Shown: piece by piece, positions 54,750 through 64,000 of the stretch
How positions within the stretch are numbered: the first letter of the stretch is position 1
How the letters are laid out: each line of letters begins with the position of its first letter
Assembly: GCA_963971575.1 (NCBI GenBank)
Contig: OZ020624.1
Coordinates: forward strand, 3,477,001 to 3,541,000
Direction of reading: 5' to 3'
Source: Liopterus haemorrhoidalis
Taxonomy: Eukaryota > Arthropoda > Insecta > Coleoptera > Dytiscidae
DNA length: 64,000 bases
Notes under the pieces: generated by a model
The model's input: only the letters and a program-made list of their open reading frames with translations
Databases searched by the model: none
What the model was told of the DNA's origin: nothing
Position numbers and translations under genes: made by a program

Positions 54750-56280
54750 AATATTAAATATTCTTTATTATTTCTGTAATATTTGGTACCATGACATTTC
54801 TTTCGTATTACTTCTACACATCTTCTCGGCATAGAACCATAATAGCTACCAGCATTTCTCCAAAGGAACAGGTTTCCAAGCTGTTTCAATTTCTCTCCGT
54901 AATCCTTCCTTGTAAGCAGGTTTTGAAGAAGATATTTTAATTTTTACATCAGCCCACACTATTGGATTTAAGTCCAGAGATTGAGCTGGTCAACTTATAA
55001 TATTAACCATATTTTCATTAAACCTATTTTTTGCTTTGAGCAAGGTGTGCTTTAGGTCATTATATTGCATAAGTATCCATATTAAAGGCATTTTCTTCTC
55101 TGCAAAGGGAAGCATGACCTACTGCAAGATACTGACATAAACAATCGCGCCCATTATATCTTTAATCCAGAAAATAGGGCCCACTCCATTCCAAGAAAAA
55201 TATCCCCATACCATAACACTACAGTCGCCATGTTTTATTGTCTTTATGGTGTACTTAGGATTGTACCTCGTGCATGGAGGCCTGCGTACTTACATTTGGC
55301 AGATACCAGGGTTAAGTAAAACAATTTTTGTTTCATCAGACCAAAGAATATTGTACCTTTTTGACCCGACCAAAGTTGGTGTTCTTTGGCAAACTGAATT
55401 CTATTTTCCCGGTGTCTCTTGTTTAACAGCGGAGTTTTTCTTGGTCTTCTGGCTTTCAGGTTTGCTTTTGTAAGGCGTTTTCTTACAGTTGATGCAGAAA
55501 CTAGCAGGTCTAATTCGTTTTTTATTTGTGTAGAAGTAAGAAAGGGGTTTAACTTTGCATACCTTACAATATTTCTATCTGTTGTCGGCGAAGTTTTAGA
55601 TATCCGACCCCGACTTACAGGTTCTAGAGTCCACTTTTTGGCATTTACCATTTTAGCGGAGCATCCTAGCACATTCTGAATTAATTTATAAGTTTTACCA
55701 GAAATAAACATTTGTAAAATTAACTGACGTTTCTCCTGCGTCCAATTTTTATCTCTACCCATTTTTACTGAAAAATATTTAATATTTTCCGTGGTTTTAA
55801 ATATAAAATCAACTTACTTTTCAATATACTCAAAATGTATTAAAGAATAAAACTGTTTGGTTAGCTAGTTTAGTAAAACATGAGAAAACTTGTGGACACT
55901 ATTTTTACGAACACTAGAAAAATGATGTTTTTGGTTTGTTTAAAGGGCAACTTACATATTTATTTAAAAAATTCAATGCTGCCAGCTTAAATATATTATA
56001 GACTATTATATATACTATAAATGTAACGCAACTACATAAATAAATATCTTTAAATTAAATAAATACAATTTTATAATTTGCATTAAACCACTGCTATTTT
56101 TACGCACATGACTGTACATATTTTTATATTTAAAATATGGATTATTTTCTAAGTAAAAAGGGCATATTTTAGTTATAAGTTTATGTATAAAATAAATGTA
56201 TATAATTTTTTTTTTCTTTTTTCTTTTTGTAAATAGTACCAAATATTTATTTTTGTTTTAGTTTTTGTTATGTATGGTAT

Positions 56281-56388
56281 ATCAAAAAGTTAATTATGGA
56301 TTATTTATGTAAGAATTATACTCTATTCAAAGCCGCAAGGCACGAATAAAGACTATATCTAACCTAATCTAATCTAATCTACCAATAT
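56281..56388 (+). pseudogene. LINE 3' end with (CTAAT)n tail
   Basis: AAAGCCGCAAGGCACGAATAAAG (given in part), a polyadenylation-like AATAAA, then ATCTAACCTAATCTAATCTAATCT. Such 5-bp tails are common for insect LINEs. No coding part remains. Confidence 0.5.
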
Positions 56389-56490
56389 CAGCAGCTCTGA
56401 TGAAGAAATAAATTATTTCGAAACTGGTCAGCTGTAGATAGTTGTGCTTTATTTTATGTCCGGTACCCGTACAACCTTTCCACTTTTACT
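56389..56490 (+). mobile_element. Truncated third copy of the ribozyme-bearing element
   Basis: Matches 47504-47597: ribozyme motif, then TAGATAGTTGTGCTTTATTT and the right arm GTACCCGTACAACCTTTCCACTT. The left half is missing; the LINE tail abuts it. Confidence 0.75.
56392..56434 (+). ncRNA. Hammerhead-ribozyme-like motif, third copy
   Basis: CAGCT / AGCTG helix I, CTGATGA at 56397-56403, extra A, stem II GAAATA-AAT-TATTTC (56405-56419), GAAA, AC-TG-GT, C at 56429. Compared with 47504-47548 the second pair of stem II changed from G-C to A-T on both sides, supporting the fold. Confidence 0.65.
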
Positions 56491-57400
56491 TCTATTGTTT
56501 ATTTTGAGCTGTATATTTGCATTCGAAAAACTTATCGGTCGTCGACTTTCTTGAGACTAATTCGCTACAGATCTCTGCTGCTCAAGCCATGAAACTAAAT
56601 GATTTTCATGAAATAAGACGTGCTTCGCCTGTTGCAAAATATCTAAAAATTGTACTTGGGTTTATTTTATTGCCGTCTATTTTGCTTAATAAAATTCCAT
56701 CACTTTCAGTGTTCAAAAGTCACCCGATTAACACTGCTCAAAGAAAGGGAACGAAGGGGAATAAAAAGTTGGGCTTGTGTAAGTTTTTTGTTTGTCACTT
56801 ATAAATATATGGAAGAATTCACATCGGCACAGCAAATCGTATACAGTTCTAGTGTGTTCTGTAGTACTATTACTGTTTGACAGGGTACTTGGAAAAACAG
56901 GGAGTTTTTCACGTCTCTCTGAGATCCACTTGTTTCGGCTTTTCACAGTTTACACGCTAAATCTTAGGAAAAGTCGTGAATTTACCTGAGTACTTCAGTT
57001 TTTACATTTGTTTTTTCTTTCACATACTTGTAAAATTATGTATGTGTTAAATTCGAATACGTAAAGAATATTTTTTATGGAATAAGAGCAACAACCTTTA
57101 GGAATATTATTTTTCTTATTTCTCCAGATTTTAATAAAGCAAGGGGGACTATAAGAGTTTAGCTAACCAGACAAGCGACTGCAAGTCCTTGTGAACTACT
57201 GTTTAGGTAGAATCCTACATATTTTTTGCATGATGCTATACCGAAGCAGGATTGTCCAACCTTTTAAGGCTGTGGATTGTTTCAAAACTTTGGCAAGCTT
57301 CTTCATCGCAGCTATCTCCTTCTCTTTACTTCACCATGTCAAATAGAAAAAATTAGCTGTGGCCACCACAGGACCGACCGCCATTACAAAGTACTTGTTT
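56491..57400. other. No recognisable gene
   Basis: Several overlapping frames (56517-56989) on both strands but no motif or good splice context. Not called. Confidence 0.35.
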
Positions 57401-57402
57401 AA

Positions 57403-58775
57403 TTTATGCTGCTTTATCAAAAAATGTCTCAAATAAAAGTTGTTAGTTATTTTGTTAGTCCTTACACCTTTTATTTTTATAACGGCATTAATTCTTCTAG
57501 GCATAGTATCTACAAGGTCTTGGCATTGTCGAGGAGTAAAATTATCCCATATTTCTTGAGCTTTAGTCTTAATTCTGGAATTGTTCTAGCCGGTGTTATA
57601 CGCAATCGTTTTTTCATTTCGTGCCAAAATGTCTTGATGGGGGATAAGTCTGGGCTACTTGAAACCCACTCTAAAAGTGGAATAGAATGATCACGGAACC
57701 ATTTCAAAGATTTTTTTGACGTATGGCAAGCGGCTCCATCTTGTTGAAAAATAAAATCCTCCCCAGAGATTAATGCATGTTCCATAGTTGGCAACAGAGA
57801 CTCCTCTAAAATACTTAAATATTTGGCTGTGTTAACAATGCCATCGATAAAGTGAAGTTTTCCTACACCTCTTGCAGACATTGAACCCCACACCATGACA
57901 GATGCTGGAAATTGCACCTTCCTTTTCAAGTAATCGGGATGATATGCTTCATGTTTCTGACGAACAACTCTGCTCCGGTTATCCCCTACACAGACTTCAA
58001 ACCTAGACTCATCGCTCCATTGCACGCTGTTCCACTTTTCACAATTCCATATTTTATGTTCTCTTTCCCATTTCATCCTGTTTTTCTTTTGCTTAGACGT
58101 CAACAATGGTTTTTCCTTGGCCTAAGAAATTTTTATAAATTTCTGTAAATATACATTTAAGAGTCCGATTAAAAAAATATTACCTTATGGTTCCAAATCC
58201 TAATTTTTTAGCTTCCTTATGACATGTAGACCTTGAAACACGTCTTCCAACAACATCGCTCCACAGTACACTCAATTGACTGTGGTTAGCACGTCTGTTA
58301 TCCTTAATAATTCTTTTCAATGCACGTTTGTCATTGTCCGTCAGTGTAGTTTTTTTCACCTACTGGGGCTTTGGGGCAACTGAACCACTTGTTTTTTACA
58401 ATTTTTCTTGACAAACCTAATAATTTTCCGATTTCGGAATTGGTTTTTCCTGTTTTTGCTAAGTTCACAATGATTAACCGAATTTTTTCATTATAGCTTT
58501 GCCTCTGCCCATGTTTTAAAATTATTTAGACTTAACACTTTTAATACATCACAGTCAATAAACAAACGTTGTTTTCCAACGCCTACTACGCATAGCTACC
58601 GCAAAACCCCAGTTATTTTATATAAAGTTCAAGAATACATGAACTCAAAAAATACGTTTTTTTTACGAATATTATTTTTATAATCACAAATTAAATATTA
58701 CGGACTAAATTTTGACCCCTTTGCTTCGAATATGATTATATTGTCAAAAAATGTATAAAGCAGCATTTACTTTTA
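57403..58775 (-). mobile_element. Tc1-like transposon, catalytic Glu replaced by Lys
   Basis: Imperfect ends ATGCTGCTTTATCAAAAAATG (57408) and inverted TGTATAAAGCAGCAT (to ~58768); exact boundary unsure. The minus-strand transposase has an N-terminal part (58510-58200) with frameshifts (RALKRIIKDNRRANHSQLSV, SRSTCHKEAKKLGFGT). From 58106 there is a long open frame: NSVQWSDESRFEVCVG (first Asp), VMVWGSMSARGVGKLHFID, FIFQQDGAACHTSKKS (second Asp), SSPDLSPIKTFWHEMKKRL. The third acidic residue, normally Glu in SPIE, is Lys (AAG), 34 residues after the second Asp. Otherwise this catalytic domain is uninterrupted. Confidence 0.87.
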
Positions 58776-59544
58776 CTTATTATTTAATAATTTCTAAAGA
58801 AACTGGAAATTTCATAGCTGGGCCAACTGAAAGTGGACAGGGGTAGTATTTAAAAAAAAAAATATCCAACTGACATTGCCCAAGAAGATGAAAGAAAACA
58901 AAATTGAATATTCTCAGTGTAAGCTAGAGACTCTAAGAATCCAGTCAATAATTCTGTAAATTTGTGTTAATGGAGCATTTCGCTTGTACGAGACATACCG
59001 TTGGATTTGCATGCAATATCCGAGATGAACACAATAGCAGACAATGTATGTTTGTCTAATGTAGTTAGAACTGAACACTATTTAGATAAAATGTACCAGA
59101 ATACACTGTTATATTCGCAAACGCGATTTTATGGCACCATCCACAGCACTGTATCAAGTAATAAATATTGAATTATCATTCTTGTTCCAACTAAATCACA
59201 ATCGGATTTTACGACACATTTTATGACTTTATGAAATTATATAATGGCCCGTGGTATTGTTAAGATGTTTAATCAATACTTTATATTACTTTTATTAGCA
59301 ATTTTTTAACTCAAACTTGATTGAACACGATGATATTTAATATTTACATGATAACGAAAATTTTACGGTTGGATATTGAATCAAGAATATCGAACAACTT
59401 GAAACCACGGTTGATTATTTAATAAAATACCGTATTTTTGGACCATAAGACGCATCTTTTGACGTAGAAAAATCGACTTAAAATTGGGGTGGGTCTTAAG
59501 GTTCGGAACTAGTGATACGAGGTAGGGAAATTCATCTTATATAT
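58776..59544. other. No gene; possible DNA transposon end
   Basis: 59428-59500 reads ACCGTATTTTTGGACCATAA, GACGCATCTTTTGACG, GTGGGTCTTAAGGTTCGG, which resembles a recurring animal transposon terminus; its partner was not found. Confidence 0.3.
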
Positions 59545-60532
59545 AAAAATTGATGTGAAGTGTGAATTTTCACACATTTCAGGGTTTTGCAGGTATTTAG
59601 TAAGTGAATGATGATTATTTGGGGTGCCAAAACAAATTTTATGACAAAATATTTTTTTATGAATTTTAATTCGAATGCCTATTTAAGTTTTTAAAGATGT
59701 GCAGTATTTTTTTTTTTATATATCAAGGTTCATTAGGATTTTGAAAATTGCGCCTATGGCTTCCATTGGTTGTTTTTAGTCATAGCTCCTCCCCTTTGAT
59801 TTCGTGTACATTCAAATATATAATTAAATTATAATTTCAACAATTTCCACTGGTTATTAAATTTACGCTATTAAAAATTAAATGCAACAATTGCCAAAAT
59901 ATAATTAAAATTTTGAAAAAATAATTTAAACAATATAAAAATGCAAAAAATAAATAAAAAATAATATTGTCTCCTCACGTAGGACTCGAACATGAGTCCG
60001 ATTACGAATTCTTGGACAGAACGCAAGTATCTTAGCCACAGCACCAAGAAACACGTTACTGTTTAGCGTATTATATAACTATAAGTTGTCAACATTATTA
60101 GCAAAAAAACACAAAAAATGCTTTTTTTTCCAAAAACATAATCTGATCAAAAATTCCTGTTGAACTATTCCGGTTCACACCAATGTACATTACTTAGAAT
60201 TTTTTCAGATTTTTAGTTTAAACCATCTGGGCTACAGGGTGTGGGACAAAATTTTTTTTGCACAATATTGGCAAAAATCGCTTCAAAATAATTTATTTTG
60301 GAAAAATAAAAATTTGATCGTTAATCCACGTACCAAGGGCTTTCATTTGATACCCTACTCAGAATTTAAAAAAAATATTTTTTTTTTCGATGAGCACATA
60401 TTTGTTTATATTTTTAGGGGGATATGTTTTTTAGATGTTTTGGTATTTTTCCTATGTGCGGGTCAACGAGTTGTATAAGCATGCCAAATTTCAACTCTCT
60501 AGGTTTAGCCGTTCGGCTACAATTTTTACCGA

Positions 60533-60602
<70 letters not shown>

Positions 60603-60654
60603 GACAAAATGACGGTATAAGGGTTTTTTGGTCATACCTACAAAACCCTAAAAA
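59545..60654 (-). mobile_element. Helentron-like element, copy H7
   Basis: Reverse orientation, complete: TTGATGTGAAGTGTGAA, hairpin, AGGGTTTTGCAGGTAT, body, long (ACAG)n at 60533-60600, GGTCATACCTACAAAACCCT. Minus strand 60056-59971 has a tRNA-like patch with a good B-box-like CATGTTCGAGTCCTACG and GGTGCTGTGGCTAAGATAC in the A-box position. Confidence 0.85.
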
Positions 60655-61061
60655 TCAATTTCTTTTTGTCTGTCTGTCTGTTCTGTATGCAAACCCAAAC
60701 GGATAGAACAATTTTCACCAAATTTAGTACAAGAGGGTAAACTAATTCGAGAAAGGTTTTAGTGAGGGTTCCAACTTCGTCCGTGTCCCTAATAATATAT
60801 TTGTGGCTATAATTTGTTTTTATAAATAAAAAAGGTAATTTTATTTTCAGTAGCTTAGTTTTTATTGATTAAGAAAATGATTTTTGGGGGGTCAGGACCC
60901 AAGAACTTCCCTCCAACAGTGCGCGCCTGTGCTTGGGATATTTTAAATGTCCTGGTTTTGTATTTGAAACAAAAAGTTCTGAAATGTGAATTTTTACACA
61001 TTTCAGGATTTTGTTGGTATTTAATAAGTGTAAATATGAACATATTTTCGATAAGGCTTCA
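60655..61061. repeat. Short GTCT repeat relic and a Helentron 3' end
   Basis: 60665-60682 is (GTCT)n followed by CAAACCCAAACGGATAGAAC, an additional related family. 60975-61030 reads GAAATGTGAATTTTTACACATTTCAGGATTTTG (in part), a reverse Helentron 3' end. Confidence 0.5.
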
Positions 61062-61114
61062 TTTTTTAGGGTTTTGTAGGTATGACCAAAAAACCCTTAT
61101 ACCGTCATTTTGTC

Positions 61115-61168
<54 letters not shown>

Positions 61169-62020
61169 TCGGTAAAAATTGTAGCCAAACGGCTAAACCT
61201 AGAGAGTTGAAATTTGGCATGCTTATACAACTCTTTGACCCGCACATAGGAAAAATACTAAAACATCTAAAAAACGTACCCCCCTAAAAATATAAACAAA
61301 TATGTGCTCATCAAAAACAAAAATATTTTTTTTAAATTCTAATTCTAAAATTCTAAAATTCAAATGAAAGCCCTTAGTACGTGGATTAACGATCAAATTT
61401 TTATTTTTGTAAAATAAATTATTTTGATTCGATTTTTGCCAAAAATGTGCAAAAAAAAATTTGTCCCACACCCTGTAGCCCAGATGGTTTAAACTAAAAA
61501 TCTAAAAAAATTCTAAGTAATGTATATTGGTGTGAACCGAAATAGTACAACAGGAATTTTTGATCAGATTATGTTTTTGGAAAATAACGCACTTTTTATG
61601 GTTTTTGGTTCACAAAGTACAAAAGTTATACCAATGTAAGACACTCACATGCATGGCGTGCGATGGCGACATGCGTTAGAGCACTCTTAAACTGGCTGGA
61701 AAACGAAGGGTTTCGAGTTCGAGTACGGAGTGAATTTAATTTTTTCTGTTTTTTTTTTGCATTTTTATTATGTTGAAATTATTTTGTTAAAATTCTAGTT
61801 ATATTTTGACAAATGTTGTATTTAATTTTTAAGAGCGTAAATTTAATAACCAGTCTTATTATATGATTAACAGACGATAAATTATTTTAAAAATATCGTT
61901 CATTTTGCCGTGATTACTACAAAGTAAAATTTGTCCTACACACTCAGCATACCGCCTTCACTTATTATATACCTGCGAAATCCTGAAATGTGTGAATATT
62001 CACACTTCACATCAATTTTT
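61062..62020 (+). mobile_element. Helentron-like element, copy H8, with tRNA-like segment
   Basis: 5' TTTTTTAGGGTTTTGTAGGTATG, (GTCT)n 61115-61168, body, ACCTGCGAAATCCT, GTGTGAATATTCACAC, TTCACATCAATTTT. tRNA-like segment at 61656-61731. Nearly collinear with H6. Confidence 0.86.
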
Positions 62021-62051
62021 TTTAAATTTCAGTAACGTATTTCCCACTACA

Positions 62052-62082
<31 letters not shown>

Positions 62083-62540
62083 TACATCTGTCCCAACAGC
62101 ATAGCCAAAATTGGACAGGAACATAATTAACAATATTAAGACTTAAAAATTAACAATATTAAACATAAAAAATCATAATACACAAAAATGAATAAATTTA
62201 TAGAACTTTATATGAAAATTTTTAGAATTACTAGAACAGTTCAATTTTTGTATTCTGCTCATAATATGAACACATCCTGTTCAATGGGGATTTTAGGAAT
62301 AGATTGGTATGTGCCTGGGGAAGATAAAAAAGTGAGGAATGCCTTGTACGGAAAGATGGGATGTGGAAATTTAATTGTTGAAAGGAAAGTGGATCGTCAA
62401 TTAGATTTGATGCTAATTTTTTAAGATAGTTTGTGGAGCTTAACTCACGACGCTCACTTAAAGATTTGGTGGAAAAAATATTAAGAAGGGTACTATATGA
62501 GAGACATATCAACAATGTGTGGTGTTCAAAACTTGGTCCT
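62052..62540 (-). pseudogene. LINE 3' end with (AAAT)n tail
   Basis: Tail as TTTA repeats at 62052-62081. The minus strand reads KSLSERRELSSTNYLKKL, IDDPLSFQQLNFHIPSF and LKSPLNRMCSYYEQ, matching the last blocks of the LINE at 17891-18585 (SLEKRR..., SPINR...). 5'-truncated. Confidence 0.78.
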
Positions 62541-62639
62541 CAGTTGTTAAATATTTTGTATTATATTGTTTATTTCAAAAAAAGACACACACTATCCTAA
62601 CCAAGAATACAAAAAATCCATAACATTACTAGCCACAAT

Positions 62640-63535
62640 TTAGCCATGAATTAAAAAATAATTAATTTTGTCCAAAACACAAAAACTGCAACATTTTTTA
62701 AAAATGTAATCAGATCAAAAATTTCTCTCAGACCAATATTTATTACGTATATTTTTTTCAGATTTTTAGTTTAACCTTTTTGGGTAAAAGGGGCGGGCAA
62801 GAACTGTTTTAGCACATTTTTGGCTAGAATCGTGTTAAAAAAACGAATTTTAAAAAATTACATTTTGTTCCTTTCTTTCGATACCACACAATAATTTATT
62901 TTTTTTTATCGACGACACAAAATATCGACATTTTTTAAAAAACTAACCTGATTAAAAATTCCTGTTGAACTATTCCGGTTCTCATCAATGTTCATTATGG
63001 AGATTTTTTTCAGATTTTTGTATCAACCCCTCTGCGAAGACAAACGTTTTTTTATATATTTTTACCAAAAATCCCATAAAAAAAATCCAAAATGAAAATT
63101 TGCATGTTGGTCCGCGTATGTTTCATTTGATATGCCACACAAATTTTTTAAACAATATTAATTTTTTTATTAAAACTTAGGGCCGTTTTCTGAAAGCTTT
63201 GTTAACTTTAACAAAATAGTTAGAAAATGGTTGTTATGTTTACTTATAGCATTGTTATATTGTAGCCAAAAGAGTTTAACCAAAATATTAAATTCGGCTA
63301 AGCTTTCAGAAACCGGCTCTTAATTGTTTATATTTATTTTGGGTTGTGTTTTTTTTTTGAACTCTCAGTATTTTTCCTATATGTGGGTCAAAGACCTGTA
63401 TAAGCATGCCAAGTTTCAACTTTCTATGTTAAGCCGTTTGGTTACAATTTCTACCGTACAGACAGACAGAAACATGAGTGACGTTATAATAGATTTTTGG
63501 TGGTCATACCTACAAAATCCTAAAATATGGTCACC
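62640..63535 (-). mobile_element. Old Helentron-like element, interrupted by a MITE
   Basis: Reverse order is preserved but diverged: GATTAAAAATTCCTGTTGAA, ATTTTTTTCAGATTTTTG, TTTCATTTGATATGCCACAC, then after the MITE TATTTTTCCTATATGTGGGT, GCCGTTTGGTTACAATTTC, CAGACAGACAG and GGTCATACCTACAAAATCCT. Confidence 0.65.
63180..63319. mobile_element. 140-bp Harbinger-like MITE
   Basis: TIRs GGGCCGTTTTCTGAAAGCTT / inverted AAGCTTTCAGAAACCGGCTC, with TTA at 63177-63179 and 63320-63322. Different TIR from the element at 34292. Confidence 0.8.
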
Positions 63536-63539
63536 ATAT

Positions 63540-64000
63540 ATCTACGAAAACCTGAATAGTATGAAAATCTATACTTTACATAAATGTTTTCTTGTTTCCC
63601 TGTTGGTTTGTCGCATAGTTGCGAAGCTGTTGAAGGAGATATAATGTAGAGCGAAGGAGAGGCAGAGACAGAAGGAAGCAGAGGTAGCGGTAGAGACAGA
63701 GAGAAAGCGGGTGGATTGATTTTTCCTGTTGACCTGTAGGTTGAACACTTTACATCTCCAAGTGAGCCGGCAGACGAGGCTCCTTATGTAAACAACTTCA
63801 AATTACGCTTCTTAGGACGATCACTTTAATATCCGAGATATAATCGATTCAATATTCGCTTACAGCACTTTTCTACTTATCACTACAATAAGAAATGCAA
63901 TAAATGATATTCTGTTCTGTCCGATACAGAAGCTAGGAAAAAATATAATTAAAAATGTCATTTTTAAATCGTACCTTCAAGTTATACTTTTAAGTACGAC
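63540..64000. other. Helentron 3' relic, then purine-rich tract and unassigned sequence
   Basis: 63540-63590 is a decayed Helentron 3' end (CGAAAACCTGAATAGTATGAAAA, in part). 63645-63712 is an almost pure purine tract (AGGAGAGGCAGAGACAGAAG). No gene seen to the end of the window. Confidence 0.4.

Larger units (their letters stand above)
53498..56114 (-). mobile_element. Tc1-like transposon with IR/DR ends, split by Helentron H6
   Basis: Ends CAGTCATGTGCGTAAATAGC and inverted TTTTTACGCACATGACTG, TA at 53496-53497 and 56115-56116. A second, inner copy of the end motif lies about 270 bp in on the left (CTGTTCATAAAAATAGCAGT) and 220 bp in on the right (CACTATTTTTACGAACACT), an IR/DR arrangement. 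The transposase on the minus strand starts MGRDKNWTQEKRQLILQMFI (55762) and holds STVRKRLTKANLKARRPRKT. It continues with frameshifts: KHGDCSVMVWGYFSW, QYNDLKHT (usual QDNDPKHT), SLDLNPI. Without H6 it is about 1.68 kb. Confidence 0.87.

Overview
This window is AT-rich animal DNA, almost certainly from an arthropod and most likely an insect. The only host gene I can support is on the minus strand: two exons of a TMTC-family gene (closest in my reading to TMTC2; endoplasmic-reticulum O-mannosyltransferase with TPR repeats). The large exon at 52473-53334 carries the membrane and DUF1736 part. A 115-nt TPR exon lies at 17218-17332. Both have good splice sites and compatible phases (the first ends with one base of a codon, the second starts with two), so they are probably consecutive exons. 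That makes 17333-52472 a single 35.1-kb intron. The rest of the window is then probably intron of the same gene as well, because no other host exon was recognised.

Nearly everything else is transposable-element DNA, much of it nested. The commonest component is a Helentron-like non-autonomous family (DINE-1/mini-me type): a 5' end with AGGGTTTTGTAGGT, a (GTCT)n microsatellite, an AT-rich body, the inverted subterminal motif ACCTGCGAAACCCT, and a 3' hairpin GTGTGAAWWTTCACAC. There are eight long copies plus many solitary or decayed ends; several copies contain a tRNA-like segment. Other residents are mariner, several Tc1-type elements, DUF4817-type IS630/Tc1/mariner transposons, hAT elements with 8-bp target duplications, PIF/Harbinger-like MITEs with TTA duplications, a pogo/Tigger-like element, foldback elements and at least twelve 5'-truncated or decayed LINE fragments. 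All recognised transposases and reverse transcriptases are broken by frameshift, deletion or loss of a catalytic residue.

Layout: 0-9 kb mariner, Tc1, an inverted-repeat element, Helentron copy 1 and a MITE; 9-12 kb LINE remnants; 12.5-14.7 kb Helentron copy 2 with a MITE inside, then a 16/64-bp minisatellite element; 17.2 kb TMTC exon; 17.4-28 kb foldback, LINEs, hAT and two DUF4817 transposons; 28-37 kb Helentrons, a 1.2-kb near-perfect palindrome and a LINE split by a Harbinger element; 37-44 kb two more DUF4817 transposons, two hAT elements and a pogo-like element; 44-51 kb Helentron, LINE, foldback and a 3.4-kb inverted-repeat element filled with a ~148-bp minisatellite; 52.5 kb large TMTC exon; 53.5-64 kb Tc1 elements, Helentrons and LINE tails.

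The most interesting signal is a set of short elements that carry hammerhead-ribozyme-like motifs (42954-43282, 47253-47596, 56389-56490). Two of them have exact 12-bp target duplications and internal inverted repeats, and the ribozyme stem II shows a compensatory base-pair change between copies. They look like small Penelope-derived or retrozyme-like elements.
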